Below are positions 7,787 to 15,949 of a DNA stretch of 64,000 bases, one piece after another. The notes below the pieces were generated by a model. That model worked only from the letters and a program-made list of their open reading frames with translations. It made no database searches and was not told where the DNA came from. Source of the stretch: Nocardioides sp. GTDB lineage: Bacteria > Actinomycetota > Actinomycetes > Propionibacteriales > Nocardioidaceae. The stretch spans positions 1 to 64,000 of the forward strand of contig NZ_JASBRN010000012.1 of the NCBI RefSeq assembly GCF_030149505.1, in the 5' to 3' direction. The translations under genes and the position numbers were made by a program. Each line of letters starts with the position of its first letter. Position 1 is the stretch's first letter.

Positions 7787-9028
7787 TCAGAGCAGGGCGC
7801 GGCTGCGGGCGGGCTCGGGGCGCTCGGCGGAGTCCTGCTCGTCGCGGCGGGCACGGCGGCCGCGGGAGCCGGTGAGGCGCAGGTCGACCCGGATGACGGC
7901 GTACCCCAGGACCAGGCCGAGGACGAGCCCGTAGAGCACGGAGAGGCCGCTCTCGAGCAGCGCGACCGAGGGGTCGGTGAGCGCGTTGGCGACCGAGGCG
8001 GTGCCGGCGGCGCCGAACGCGCAGACCCACCAGCCCTGGCGGCGACGGGCGCGCATGTGGCAGCCCCACGCGAGGGCCGGCACGCCGAGGACGGTCTCGA
8101 GGGGCCGCGGGAAGGCGCCGAGGTTCTCCCGGCACCAGCGCACGCCGTCGAGCAGGGTGGCGACCAGGTCGCCGGGGCCGTAGGTGCGCAGCAGCTCGGC
8201 GTACCCGACGAAGGCGAGCAGCACCGCGCCGCCCCCGACGGTGGCGAGCAGGCCGCGGCGCCCGAGGCCGTGGAAGCCGGCGCCGAGGCGGTGCACGAGC
8301 AGGAACGCGCCGACGAGGGCCAGGCCGAGGGTGACGTACTGGAAGCGCACCACCGTCAGTGCCGGGGCGAAGCCGACCGTCGCCAGCGCGCCGACCGAGG
8401 CGACGGCCACCGCGATCGTGCACTCGCGGGCGGCTTCACGGAACCGCTTCGCGGGGACCGTGGTCATGACCGCCAGCACCGCGGAGACGGCGCAGGTCAT
8501 CACCGCCGCCCCGGTGCGCGCGCGGTCGTCGTCGAGGAGCAGCACGAGGACACCCACCGCCAGGGCCAGCCCGCCGAACACCACGGGCCGGCCGCCGGTG
8601 CGGGCCGCGAGCGCCCAGGTGTACGCCGTCACGACGGCCACCGAGCCGGCTCCGCCCAGCCACGACGGCCCGACCGGCACGACCCCGCACACGAGCAGCG
8701 CGGTGCCGGTCAGGACGGTCAGCCACCAGGCGACCTGCGGGACGCGGGAGCGGCGGAGCCGGGTCAGGCGCTCGCGCCAGGCGGTGGCGCGGGGGGAGGG
8801 CCGGTCGGCGCTGTCGGGGCTGCCGGGGCTGCTGCCGGGGTCGGGGCTGTCGGGGCTATCTGGGTCGGCGGCGGGGATGTCGGCGGCGGGGGCCGGGGCG
8901 GGCTCGTCGGACACCCGACGTACGACGGGGCCGACGGCCGGCGAGGCGGGCGCCACGGGTGCCCGGTCGCGACCCCGGCGGACGCGGCGCGGCTTCTCGG
9001 CGCGACGTCGGGGGGCGGCTCGGGACAC
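7787..9028 (-). CDS. Conserved polytopic membrane protein of unknown function
   Basis: The 413-residue protein opens with an Arg-rich cytoplasmic segment and an Asp-Ser-Pro low-complexity stretch (about 40-75). About ten hydrophobic helices follow from residue 90 to 385, and it ends in a basic tail (GSRGRRARRDEQD). There is no transporter or enzyme signature I recognise. The GTG at 9028 was chosen because it lies 11 bases after the stop of the nitrilase-family gene upstream on the same strand, suggesting cotranscription. The open frame continues far upstream but only as antisense to other genes. Confidence 0.7.
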   Translation of the reverse strand: MSRAAPRRRAEKPRRVRRGRDRAPVAPASPAVGPVVRRVSDEPAPAPAADIPAADPDSPDSPDPGSSPGSPDSADRPSPRATAWRERLTRLRRSRVPQVAWWLTVLTGTALLVCGVVPVGPSWLGGAGSVAVVTAYTWALAARTGGRPVVFGGLALAVGVLVLLLDDDRARTGAAVMTCAVSAVLAVMTTVPAKRFREAARECTIAVAVASVGALATVGFAPALTVVRFQYVTLGLALVGAFLLVHRLGAGFHGLGRRGLLATVGGGAVLLAFVGYAELLRTYGPGDLVATLLDGVRWCRENLGAFPRPLETVLGVPALAWGCHMRARRRQGWWVCAFGAAGTASVANALTDPSVALLESGLSVLYGLVLGLVLGYAVIRVDLRLTGSRGRRARRDEQDSAERPEPARSRALL

Positions 9029-9039
9029 GCCGAAGGACC

Positions 9040-9822
9040 TTACAGCCGTCGGTTGGCCAGGGAGGGGTTGGTCCGACGGGCCTCGAGCAGGCGTGTGAGG
9101 CCCACCTCGGCCCGCACGACCTCGACCTCGTCGGCGCCGCCGGGACCAGCCTCCGCGAGCACGTCGCCGAGCGGGTCGACGACCATCGAGTGCCCGCTGT
9201 AGCGCGGCGCGGGCTGGGCGCAGGCCGCGACGAAGACGGTGTTCTCGATGGCGCGCGCCCGCACGAGGGTGCGCCAGTGGTCGACCTTGCGCTCCCCGGC
9301 GACCCACGCCGCCGGCACCACGAGCAGCTGGGCGCCCGCGTCGACCAGGGCGCGGGCGTGCTCGGGGAACCGCAGGTCGTAGCAGGTCATCAGGCCGACG
9401 ACGAGTCCACCGACCTCGACGGTGACCGGGGTGGTGGGACCGGCCGTGAGCCGGTCGGACTCGCGGTAGCCGAAGGAGTCGTAGAGGTGGATCTTGCGGT
9501 ACGCCGCCACCGCGCCACCCCGCACGAGCAGGGTGTTGAACGGGCGGGTCGGGTCGTCGCTGCGCTCGAAGGCACCCGCGACGACGGTCGTGCCGCGGGC
9601 GGCCGCGACCCGGGAGAGCTCGGTGTCGAAGGGCCCGCCCTGCTGCTCCCCCGCCGGGGCGAGGTCGTCGTCGACCGGGCCGAAGTCGCGGGCGAACGCC
9701 TCCGGCAGCACCACCAGGTCCGCGCCCTCGGGGACCAGCTCGGCCAGGCGCTCGCGGTTGCGGACCGGGTCGCGGTCGGAGGCGACCTGGACCAGCGCGA
9801 CCCGGAGCACGGGGTGAGTCAT
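9040..9822 (-). CDS. Carbon-nitrogen hydrolase (nitrilase superfamily)
   Basis: The 260-residue single-domain amidase-type enzyme carries the catalytic triad of the superfamily: E41 in LPEAF, K110 in YRKIHLYD and C147 in MTCYDLRFPE. The YDSFGYRESD segment is typical of omega-amidase or NIT2-like members, which hydrolyse small amides such as alpha-ketoglutaramate or deaminated glutathione. The substrate cannot be told from sequence. The ATG at 9822 follows GGAGGGTGGAGAC. The gene is divergent from mobA across 32 bases and is followed by the membrane-protein gene. Confidence 0.88.
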   Translation of the reverse strand: MTHPVLRVALVQVASDRDPVRNRERLAELVPEGADLVVLPEAFARDFGPVDDDLAPAGEQQGGPFDTELSRVAAARGTTVVAGAFERSDDPTRPFNTLLVRGGAVAAYRKIHLYDSFGYRESDRLTAGPTTPVTVEVGGLVVGLMTCYDLRFPEHARALVDAGAQLLVVPAAWVAGERKVDHWRTLVRARAIENTVFVAACAQPAPRYSGHSMVVDPLGDVLAEAGPGGADEVEVVRAEVGLTRLLEARRTNPSLANRRL

Positions 9823-9854
9823 GTCTCCACCCTCCCACCCCGGCCCCGGGGTCT

Positions 9855-10481
9855 GTGAGAGTGCTGCCCGTGAGCCCGAGCCCGTCCTCACCGCCGCCCG
9901 TCCCGTCGTCGCCCTCCGCGCTGGGGGCCTTCTCCGCGGTCGTCCTCGCGGGTGGCACCGCTGCGCGGATGGGCGGGATCGACAAGGCCTCGGTCGAGCT
10001 CGGCGGCCGCACGCTGCTGGCGCACGCGCTCGAGGCGGTGCTGGACGCCCGCGAGGTGGTCGTCGTCGGCGACGAGGTGCCGACCGACCGCCCCGTGACC
10101 TTCGTCCGGGAGGACCCGCGGCACGGCGGTCCGGTCGCCGGGCTGCTCACCGGTCGCGACGCGCTGCTGCGGCCGCCGCCGCTCCTGGCGGTGCTGGCCG
10201 TCGACATGCCCCGGGTCACGCCCGCGACCTTCGACCGGCTGCGGGCCGGGGTCGGCGACGCCGACGGTGCCCGCCTGCTCGACCCCGGAGGCCGGCACCC
10301 CCTGGCACTGGTGCTGCGGACCGACCGGCTCGACGGCGTACGGCCCGATCGGGAGGGGCAGCACGGCATGGCGCTGCGGACCCTGCTCGCCCCGCTGCGG
10401 CTGGCCGAGCTGCCGACCGTCGGCGAGGAGCACCGCGACGTCGACACCTGGGCCGACCTGCGGGACCTCGCCGAGGACTGA
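9855..10481 (+). CDS. mobA: Molybdenum cofactor guanylyltransferase (MobA-like)
   Basis: This enzyme transfers GMP from GTP to molybdopterin to make the MGD form of molybdenum cofactor. The signature glycine-rich loop LAGGTAARMGGIDKA is near residues 26-40, the AVDMPRV metal/nucleotide motif is near 115, and the fold length (about 205 residues) is right. The N-terminus is a Ser/Pro-rich stretch. GTG codons at 9855, 9861 and 9870 are all possible starts. The DUF6457 gene downstream is a regular neighbour or fusion partner of mobA in actinobacteria. Confidence 0.85.
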   Translation: MRVLPVSPSPSSPPPVPSSPSALGAFSAVVLAGGTAARMGGIDKASVELGGRTLLAHALEAVLDAREVVVVGDEVPTDRPVTFVREDPRHGGPVAGLLTGRDALLRPPPLLAVLAVDMPRVTPATFDRLRAGVGDADGARLLDPGGRHPLALVLRTDRLDGVRPDREGQHGMALRTLLAPLRLAELPTVGEEHRDVDTWADLRDLAED

Positions 10482-10515
10482 GTCCGCGGCGGCGACCGGG
10501 GCCCGCTCGTCACAT

Positions 10516-10585
10516 GACGTACCGAAGTCAGCTGCGGCGGGTCCGTCCCCCGGGGCGTGGCCGGCGAGAGGCACTTCGGTACGTC
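10516..10585. repeat. Long inverted repeat downstream of mobA (family H)
   Basis: The perfect 13-bp arms GACGTACCGAAGT (10516-10528) and ACTTCGGTACGTC (10573-10585) enclose a 44-base GC-rich loop. It lies at the 3' end of mobA, like the other palindromic spacer repeats of this window. There is no T-tract. Confidence 0.6.
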
Positions 10586-10694
10586 GTCTGCCGAGCCCGT
10601 GCGACCAGACGGCAAGCCCAGGGGTCGGGCCCGCGACGCGCCCGGACCCTGTCGGGGCTTGTCGCCCGTGGTGGCCCCGCGGATAGTGGGCCGG

Positions 10695-11024
10695 GTGAAC
10701 CTGCACGACTGGATCGACGAGCTCTGCGACGCGCTGGACCTCGACGCCGAGGTCGACGAGGGCCTCGTGCTGGACCTGGCGCGGGTCGCCGCGCACAACG
10801 TCACGCGCCCCGCGGCGCCGATCTCGACGTTCCTGCTCGGCCTGGCCGCCGGGCGCCAGGGCGCCGACCCCGAGAAGGTCGAGGAGCTGGCCGCTCGCGC
10901 CCGCGTGCTCGCGGAGTCGTGGGACCGGCCCCGGGGAGCCGACGAGCCGAAGGTCGACGTCGAGGTCCCCGACGACAGCGCCGTGGACCACACCGCGGAC
11001 GTCCGGGACCTCGAGGACGCCTGA
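10695..11024 (+). CDS. DUF6457 domain protein, molybdenum-cofactor associated
   Basis: The small soluble 109-residue protein begins NLHDWIDELCDALDLD and contains the helical pattern VARVAAHNVTRPAAPISTFLLGLAAG of DUF6457, which occurs next to or fused with MobA in actinobacteria. The C-terminal 35 residues are acidic and variable. Its molecular role is unknown; helping MobA or molybdoenzyme maturation is inferred from context. The GTG at 10695 has GATAGT seven bases upstream, a possible -10 of a leaderless transcript. Confidence 0.75.
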   Translation: MNLHDWIDELCDALDLDAEVDEGLVLDLARVAAHNVTRPAAPISTFLLGLAAGRQGADPEKVEELAARARVLAESWDRPRGADEPKVDVEVPDDSAVDHTADVRDLEDA

Positions 11025-11056
11025 GCCCACGCCTGAGCCCATGTCGTACGGCGGGG

Positions 11057-11335
11057 ACGGGTCTCGTGGCTCGCTCCGCTCGCACCTCGACCACCGGGAC
11101 AGCGCGGCGCTGCTCCACCAGCGGGACAGCCCCTCTCGGGTCGAGGCCTGCGTCGAGGCCTGGGTCGAGGCCTGAGGACGCGCTCCTGCGCGTCCCCGCA
11201 CCTCGACCCGCACCTCGACCCCGGCGGGCGCGGCGGGCACGGTCGGACCGGCTGTCGGCACCCCGGCGGTCACCGGTGACGCACGCGGGCCCAGCACCCC
11301 GGGCGGGCGAGGCACCCCGGGCGGGCGAGGCCGGC
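11057..11335. repeat. Repeat-rich spacer (family J copy 2 and two tandem repeats)
   Basis: A 339-base gene-free spacer. It contains a family-J word pair (CTCGTGGCTCGCTCCGCTCG then CCTCGACCACC, 11061-11098), three copies of GTCGAGGCCTG (11140-11175) and two exact copies of an 18-base unit GCACCCCGGGCGGGCGAG (11294-11329). No gene is seen. Confidence 0.6.
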
Positions 11336-11363
11336 CCCCGGACGGCTCGGTAGCGTCGCGGCC

Positions 11364-12347
11364 ATGCGTGCCGTCGTCGCCCAGGGGACCGGTGGTCCCG
11401 AGGTCCTGTCCGTCACCGACGTACCCGATCCCGTCGCCGGGCCCGGCGAGGTCCTGCTCGAGGTGGTCGCCGCGGGGCTCAACCGGGCCGACCTGCTGCA
11501 GCGCCGCGGCTTCTACCCCCCGCCCCCGGGCGCCTCCGAGATCATCGGCATGGAGTGCTCGGGCCGGGTGCTCGCGCTCGGCGAGGGCGTGACCGGGCTC
11601 GCGACGGGCCAGGAGGTGTGCGCGCTGCTCGCGGGAGGCGGGTACGCCGAGAAGGTGGCCGTGCCCGCGGGGCAGGTCATGCCGGTGCCCGCCGGGGTCG
11701 ACCTGGTGACGGCCGCCGCGCTGCCGGAGGTCGCGGCGACCGTGTGGTCCAACGTGTTCATGGTGGCCGGCCTGCGCCCGGACGAGACGCTGCTCGTGCA
11801 CGGCGGTGCCGGCGGCATCGGGACATTCGCGATCCAGCTCGCCCACGCCCTGGGGGCGCGGGTGGCCACGACCGGCGGGACGGCGGAGAAGCTCGCGTTC
11901 TGCCGCTCGCTGGGCGCCGACATCACGATCGACTACCGCGAGCAGGACTTCGTGGAGGTCGTGCGCGAGGCCACCGGCGGCCACGGCGCCGACGTGGTGC
12001 TGGACAACATGGGCGCGAAGTACCTCGCCCGCAACGTCGACGTCCTGGCGCTCGAGGGCCGGCTGGTCGTGATCGGCATGCAGGGCGGCTCCAAGGCCGA
12101 GCTCGACATCAACGCGCTGCTGCGCAAGCGCGGTGCCGTCATCGCGACCTCGCTGCGCTCGCGCCCGGTCGAGGGCAAGTCCGCGATCTGCGCCGGCGTC
12201 GTGGAGCACGTCTGGCCGCTGGTCGCCGACGGTAGCGTGCGGCCGATCGTGCACACGACGCTGCCGCTGGACCAGGCGGTCGCGGCCCACGAGCTGATGG
12301 AGTCCGGCGCCCACACGGGCAAGATCCTGCTCACCACCGGGGCGTGA
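11364..12347 (+). CDS. NAD(P)H-dependent quinone oxidoreductase (PIG3-like, MDR superfamily)
   Basis: The 327-residue zinc-free medium-chain reductase has a GroES-like N-domain (AAGLNRADLLQRRGFYPPPPG is typical of PIG3/QOR2-like members) and a Rossmann domain with the nucleotide loop VHGGAGGIGT at about 144-153. It reduces quinones or enones with NADPH; the natural substrate is unknown. The ATG at 11364 has TAGCGT seven bases upstream, so translation is probably from a leaderless mRNA. The proteasome-activator gene follows 14 bases later but has its own -10 box. Confidence 0.88.
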   Translation: MRAVVAQGTGGPEVLSVTDVPDPVAGPGEVLLEVVAAGLNRADLLQRRGFYPPPPGASEIIGMECSGRVLALGEGVTGLATGQEVCALLAGGGYAEKVAVPAGQVMPVPAGVDLVTAAALPEVAATVWSNVFMVAGLRPDETLLVHGGAGGIGTFAIQLAHALGARVATTGGTAEKLAFCRSLGADITIDYREQDFVEVVREATGGHGADVVLDNMGAKYLARNVDVLALEGRLVVIGMQGGSKAELDINALLRKRGAVIATSLRSRPVEGKSAICAGVVEHVWPLVADGSVRPIVHTTLPLDQAVAAHELMESGAHTGKILLTTGA

Positions 12348-12361
12348 CTACGGTGGGCGGC

Positions 12362-12988
12362 ATGAGCGAGCAGCAGCAGGCCCCGGCCGACCAGCACAGC
12401 GGTCCCGACGCCGACGGCGAGCAGGTCGTGGTCGTCGTCGGTCCCGACGGCCAGCCCCTCGGCACCATCCCCGCCGCACAGGCCCAGGCACTGGCCGCTG
12501 CGGCCGCGGGGCAGTCCGGGGACGACGACGACGAGGACGAGCGGCACATCACCGAGCTGGTCGAGCAGCCGGCCAAGGTCATGCGGATCGGCGGGATGAT
12601 CCGCCAGCTGCTCGAGGAGGTGAAGGCGGCCCCGCTCGACGAGGCCAGCCGCAACCGCCTCCGCGACATCCACGCCGCGTCCATCACCGAGCTCGAGGCC
12701 GGGCTGGCCCCCGAGCTGGTCGAGGAGCTGCACCGGCTCTCGCTGCCCTTCACCGAGGACGTCACCCCGTCCGAGGGGGAGCTCCGCATCGCCCAGGCCC
12801 AGCTGGTCGGCTGGCTCGAGGGGCTCTTCCACGGCCTGCAGACCGCGATCTACGCCCAGCAGATGGCGGCGCGGGCGCAGTTCGAGCAGATGCGCCGCGG
12901 GCTGCCGGTCGGTCCGGGCGGGGCGGCCCCGCAGCCCGGCGCCGAGGCGCCGCACGCGCCGGGCGACTCCGGGGGCATGTACCTCTGA
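12362..12988 (+). CDS. bpa: Bacterial proteasome activator (Bpa/PafE family)
   Basis: Bpa forms a dodecameric ring that opens the 20S proteasome without ATP. The 208-residue protein has a disordered acidic N-terminus (GDDDDEDERH at about 52-62), then the four-helix core (about 65-180) and a disordered Gly/Pro tail ending GGMYL. The ending is the hydrophobic-X-Tyr type gate-opening signal, since Mycobacterium Bpa ends GQYL. This implies the organism has a 20S proteasome. The ATG at 12362 has TACGGT seven bases upstream, so it is probably leaderless. Confidence 0.9.
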   Translation: MSEQQQAPADQHSGPDADGEQVVVVVGPDGQPLGTIPAAQAQALAAAAAGQSGDDDDEDERHITELVEQPAKVMRIGGMIRQLLEEVKAAPLDEASRNRLRDIHAASITELEAGLAPELVEELHRLSLPFTEDVTPSEGELRIAQAQLVGWLEGLFHGLQTAIYAQQMAARAQFEQMRRGLPVGPGGAAPQPGAEAPHAPGDSGGMYL

Positions 12989-12995
12989 CCCGACC

Positions 12996-13034
12996 GGAGT
13001 GCGCATGACGCGGCTCCCGCGTCGTACGCACTCC
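12996..13034. repeat. Imperfect hairpin downstream of bpa (family I)
   Basis: Arms GGAGTGCG (12996-13003) and CGCACTCC (13027-13034), with inner GACGCGG/CCGCGTC pairing, begin eight bases after the bpa stop. A possible terminator, without a T run. Confidence 0.55.
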
Positions 13035-13046
13035 ACTCGCCGTGAC

Positions 13047-13110
13047 CCGGCGCTCGTTCGAGGGCACTCGAACCGGCGCCGACTCACGCTCGAACCGGCG
13101 CCGAGTCAGC
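13047..13110. repeat. GAGTCACGCTCGAA repeat (family D, copy 2)
   Basis: This holds two or three copies of a unit with CTCGAACCGGCGCCGA, the second locus of the family seen at 7703-7782. It lies between the convergent ends of bpa and the gene at 13131. Confidence 0.6.
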
Positions 13111-13130
13111 CCTCACAGACCGGGTCGGGC

Positions 13131-13784
13131 TCAGCGGCGATTGAGGCGACGTACGACGAAGAGCCCGAGCAGCCCGGCGACGACGAGCGCGGCGCCCGGG
13201 GCGACGGCGCGGCTCAGCGGGGCCGGCTCGTCGACGGGCAGCGCCTCGAACTCCGCTTCAGCGGGATCGGCCGGGACCGGCGTCGTGGGGTTGGGAAGGA
13301 TCCGCTCGACGGCGTCCAGCAGGTCGGCGTCGGCCACGGCGGTGCCGGAGTCACCGGACGCGACGAAGACCGGCGGCTCGGCGACCTGGCCGTCCTGGTC
13401 GGTCTGCGCCCGCACGAAGAACACGACCTGCTTGCCCTCCGCGAGGCGTCCGAGGTTGCAGGCGCCGGGCACGCCGCGGGTCGTGAGGACCTGCAGCTCG
13501 GCGGGGACGTCGACCCGCGCGGCCTTGTAGACGGCCTCGACGGTGACCTCGTGCACGAGCTCCACCCCGCGGCGGTCGCCCTCGACCGGGCTGGTCGTGA
13601 CCGAGCGGACCTCGCCGGTGAAGACGGCCTGCGCCTGGCGGGTCTGGGTGGGCACACCGACGTCGGTGCAGGACGGCTCCGGGGCGGCGTACGCCGGCGG
13701 GCCGGCCACCAGGGTGACGGCACCGGCCCCGGCCAGCGCGCTGGTGAGCAGCGTCGCGGCGAGGATGCGGGCGGTCGTCAGCAC
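13131..13784 (-). CDS. Secreted, membrane-anchored protein with netrin/TIMP-like (NTR-like) domain
   Basis: The 217-residue protein has a signal peptide ending near PPAYA (about residue 28) and a mature domain starting APEPSCTDV. The cysteine pattern and beta-strand rhythm (FTGEVRSV, VEAVYKAARVDVP, GACNLGRLAEGKQVVFFV) are as in NTR/TIMP-like domains. It ends in a helix (VAPGAALVVAGLLGLFVV) and basic tail RRLNRR, so it is tethered to the outer face. The function is unknown. The GTG at 13784 was chosen because it begins the signal peptide 17 bases after the preceding HAD gene, so the two may be cotranscribed. Confidence 0.7.
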   Translation of the reverse strand: MLTTARILAATLLTSALAGAGAVTLVAGPPAYAAPEPSCTDVGVPTQTRQAQAVFTGEVRSVTTSPVEGDRRGVELVHEVTVEAVYKAARVDVPAELQVLTTRGVPGACNLGRLAEGKQVVFFVRAQTDQDGQVAEPPVFVASGDSGTAVADADLLDAVERILPNPTTPVPADPAEAEFEALPVDEPAPLSRAVAPGAALVVAGLLGLFVVRRLNRR

Positions 13785-13801
13785 CGGGCCATGGAAGCAG
13801 G

Positions 13802-14605
13802 TCACAGGTCGAAGACACCAGCCAGGACCCGGGCCACGCCGTCCTCGTGGTGGCTCGGCGCGACCTCGTCGGCGACCTCGACCACCGTCGGGTGGGCGTC
13901 GGCCATCGCCCACGAGCGGCCGGCCCACGAGAGCATCGGGATGTCGTTGGGCATGTCGCCGAACGCGATGACCTCCTCCGGCCCGATCCCGAGGTCGGCG
14001 CACACCATCGCCAGCGTCGAGGCCTTCGTGACCTGCGCGGCGCTGATCTCCAGCAGCGTGGTGGAGCTCGACCAGGTGATGGTCAGCCGGTCGCCGGTCG
14101 CGGTCTCGGCGCGGTCCCAGAACTCCTGCGGCCCCAGCTCCTCGTGCCGCGCCAGCAGCTTCCAGGCACCGGCGTCGAGCAGCTCGTCGACGTGCGCGCG
14201 CCGCACGACGTCGGGGATCGGGTAGCGCTCCATGAACCCCGGCTCCAGCTCGATGCCGGCCAGGGTCTCGACGGCGTACGCCGTGCCCGGCACCGCCTCG
14301 CGCAGCAGGCGGGCGAACTCACGCCCGGCCTCGGGGGTGATCGGGCGCTCGAGCCGCGCACGGTCGGCGGCCACGTCCCAGACGGCCGCGCCGTTGGAGA
14401 TGACCGCGAGCCCGTGGGAGCCGACGTGCTCGAAGACGTCGCGGGCCCAGCGCAGGGGCCGGCCCGTCACGAAGACGACCGGCACCCCGAGGCGCTCGAC
14501 CTCCAGCAGGACCTCGCGGGTGTAGTCGGAGACGTTGCCGTCGCGGTCGACCAGGGTGCCGTCGAGGTCGGTGGCGACCAGGCGGGGGCGGGGGTGCTCA
14601 GCCAC
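13802..14605 (-). CDS. HAD-superfamily hydrolase (Cof-type phosphatase)
   Basis: The 267-residue protein carries the four HAD motifs: DLDGTL (nucleophile region, about 13-18), VTGRP, the lysine region ending ITWSSSTTLLEIS, and GDMPND (about 223). The cap domain between motifs II and III is of the C2 type used by Cof and sugar-phosphate phosphatases. The substrate is unknown. It overlaps the GNAT gene upstream by eight bases, and a second HAD gene lies beyond that, so this is part of an operon of four or five genes starting at serS. Confidence 0.88.
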   Translation of the reverse strand: MAEHPRPRLVATDLDGTLVDRDGNVSDYTREVLLEVERLGVPVVFVTGRPLRWARDVFEHVGSHGLAVISNGAAVWDVAADRARLERPITPEAGREFARLLREAVPGTAYAVETLAGIELEPGFMERYPIPDVVRRAHVDELLDAGAWKLLARHEELGPQEFWDRAETATGDRLTITWSSSTTLLEISAAQVTKASTLAMVCADLGIGPEEVIAFGDMPNDIPMLSWAGRSWAMADAHPTVVEVADEVAPSHHEDGVARVLAGVFDL

Positions 14606-15101
14606 GGGAGACCTCCGGCGGCAGCGGGCGGGCCATCACGAGCCGGCCCTCCTCGTCGGCACCGCGCAGGGTCGTGAAGCCGCTCTTGGCGAGCACGCGG
14701 AGGCCGGCGGCGTTGTCGGGCTCGACGCTCGCGCGCATCCGGACCCCGGCGGCGTCGGCTGCGGCCAGGACCGCGGCGAGCGCCTCGGTGGCGAAGCCCC
14801 AGCCGCGGGCCTCGGGGACCAGGCCGTAGCCGACCTCGGTCTCCAGCACCTCGTCCGGCGCGAGCGAGGGCGGGCCGAAGCAGCCGATCGAGCCGAGCAC
14901 GGTGGTGCCGCGCACGATGCTGCGCGGACCCCACGGGTCACCGTCGGTCCAGAGCGTCGCGGCGTCGAGGTCGTCGGCGCGCGGGAAGTCACGGTGCCAC
15001 TCGGGCCGGCGGCGGCCCGCACGCAGGTCGGCGACCACGTCGGAGGACCACAGCGGCAGGACGAGGCGCTCGGTGGTGAGCACGGGGGCAGGGGCGGGCA
15101 T
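14598..15101 (-). CDS. GNAT-family N-acetyltransferase
   Basis: The 167-residue protein has the GNAT acetyl-CoA fold: a first strand LTTERLVL, a core VGYGLVPEARGWGFATEAL with the pyrophosphate-binding segment, and ASVEPDNAAGLRVLAKSGF near the C-terminus, as in RimJ/RimL-type enzymes. The acceptor is unknown. It sits between two HAD phosphatase genes, overlapping the downstream one by eight bases. Confidence 0.87.
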   Translation of the reverse strand: MPAPAPVLTTERLVLPLWSSDVVADLRAGRRRPEWHRDFPRADDLDAATLWTDGDPWGPRSIVRGTTVLGSIGCFGPPSLAPDEVLETEVGYGLVPEARGWGFATEALAAVLAAADAAGVRMRASVEPDNAAGLRVLAKSGFTTLRGADEEGRLVMARPLPPEVSRG

Positions 15102-15103
15102 GC

Positions 15104-15949
15104 TCAGAAGTACCGCCCCAGCTCGACCGCCGCGCCGTCCTCGTCGACCGGTGCGGTGACGTCGTCGGCGGCGGCGCGGACCTCCTCGATCGCCTGGCCC
15201 ATCGCGACGCCGCGACCCGCCCAGGCCAGCATCTCCAGGTCGTTGCGACCGTCTCCGATGGCCAGCGCGTCCTCAGCCGAGACCCCGAGCCGGTCGCAGA
15301 CCAGCTGCAGCCCGGAGGCCTTGGAGACTCCGACGGGCGCGAGGTCCATCCAGGCCGTCCAGCCCACGACGTAGTCGGTGCCGTGCAGGCCCAGCTTCCC
15401 GGCCAGGGCCACGAAGTCCTCGGCGGTGGCCTCGGGGTCGCGGATGATCACGCGGCTGACCGGCTCGGCGACCATCTCCTCCAGCGGCGTCGGGATCATC
15501 TCCCCCGACAGCTCGCCGTCGGGGAAGGGCCGGTTGACGCGGTAGCCGCGGCCGCGCTCCTCGACCCCGACCAGGGCTCCCGGGTGCTCCTCGAGCACGG
15601 CGGCCACGGCGGCCCGGGCGTCGAAGGTCTCCTCGTGCACGACCTCGAGCGGCGGGTAGCGGAAGACGACCGCCCCGTTGGAGGCCACGACCCACACCGG
15701 CACGATCTCGCCGTCGGGACCGGCGTGCAGGTCGAGCAGGTCCGCGACCGGGGTCATGCCGTGCGGGGAGCGACCGCTGGCGAGCACCACGTGGGCACCC
15801 GCGTCCTGCGCCCGGCGTACGGCGTCGCGGACCGCGGGCGCGACGTCGGCGTGCGTCATGCCGGCTCCCTCCACCCAGCGCAGGAGGGTGCCGTCGATGT
15901 CGAGCGCGACGAGCTTCGGGACCCAGCCGGGCTCGGGCGCAGCGCTCAC
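15104..15949 (-). CDS. HAD-superfamily hydrolase (Cof-type), serS-linked
   Basis: The 281-residue enzyme has HAD motif I DIDGTLLR near residue 17, motif II ASGRSP, the C2 cap, and motif [16 protein letters not shown] near 230. It is a paralogue of the HAD protein encoded at 13802 in general design but only distantly similar. The GTG at 15949 overlaps the TGA of serS (GTGA), so translation is coupled to seryl-tRNA synthetase, a conserved actinobacterial gene order. The substrate is unknown. Confidence 0.88.
   Translation of the reverse strand: MSAAPEPGWVPKLVALDIDGTLLRWVEGAGMTHADVAPAVRDAVRRAQDAGAHVVLASGRSPHGMTPVADLLDLHAGPDGEIVPVWVVASNGAVVFRYPPLEVVHEETFDARAAVAAVLEEHPGALVGVEERGRGYRVNRPFPDGELSGEMIPTPLEEMVAEPVSRVIIRDPEATAEDFVALAGKLGLHGTDYVVGWTAWMDLAPVGVSKASGLQLVCDRLGVSAEDALAIGDGRNDLEMLAWAGRGVAMGQAIEEVRAAADDVTAPVDEDGAAVELGRYF

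Noticed and set aside
9028..10993. Continuation of the membrane-protein frame to 1068 residues
   Set aside because: The extra 655 residues are antisense to mobA and out of frame with the nitrilase gene. The gene starts at 9028.
9888..12314. 808-residue minus-strand open frame
   Set aside because: Overlaps mobA, DUF6457 and the quinone oxidoreductase on the other strand, with no family match.
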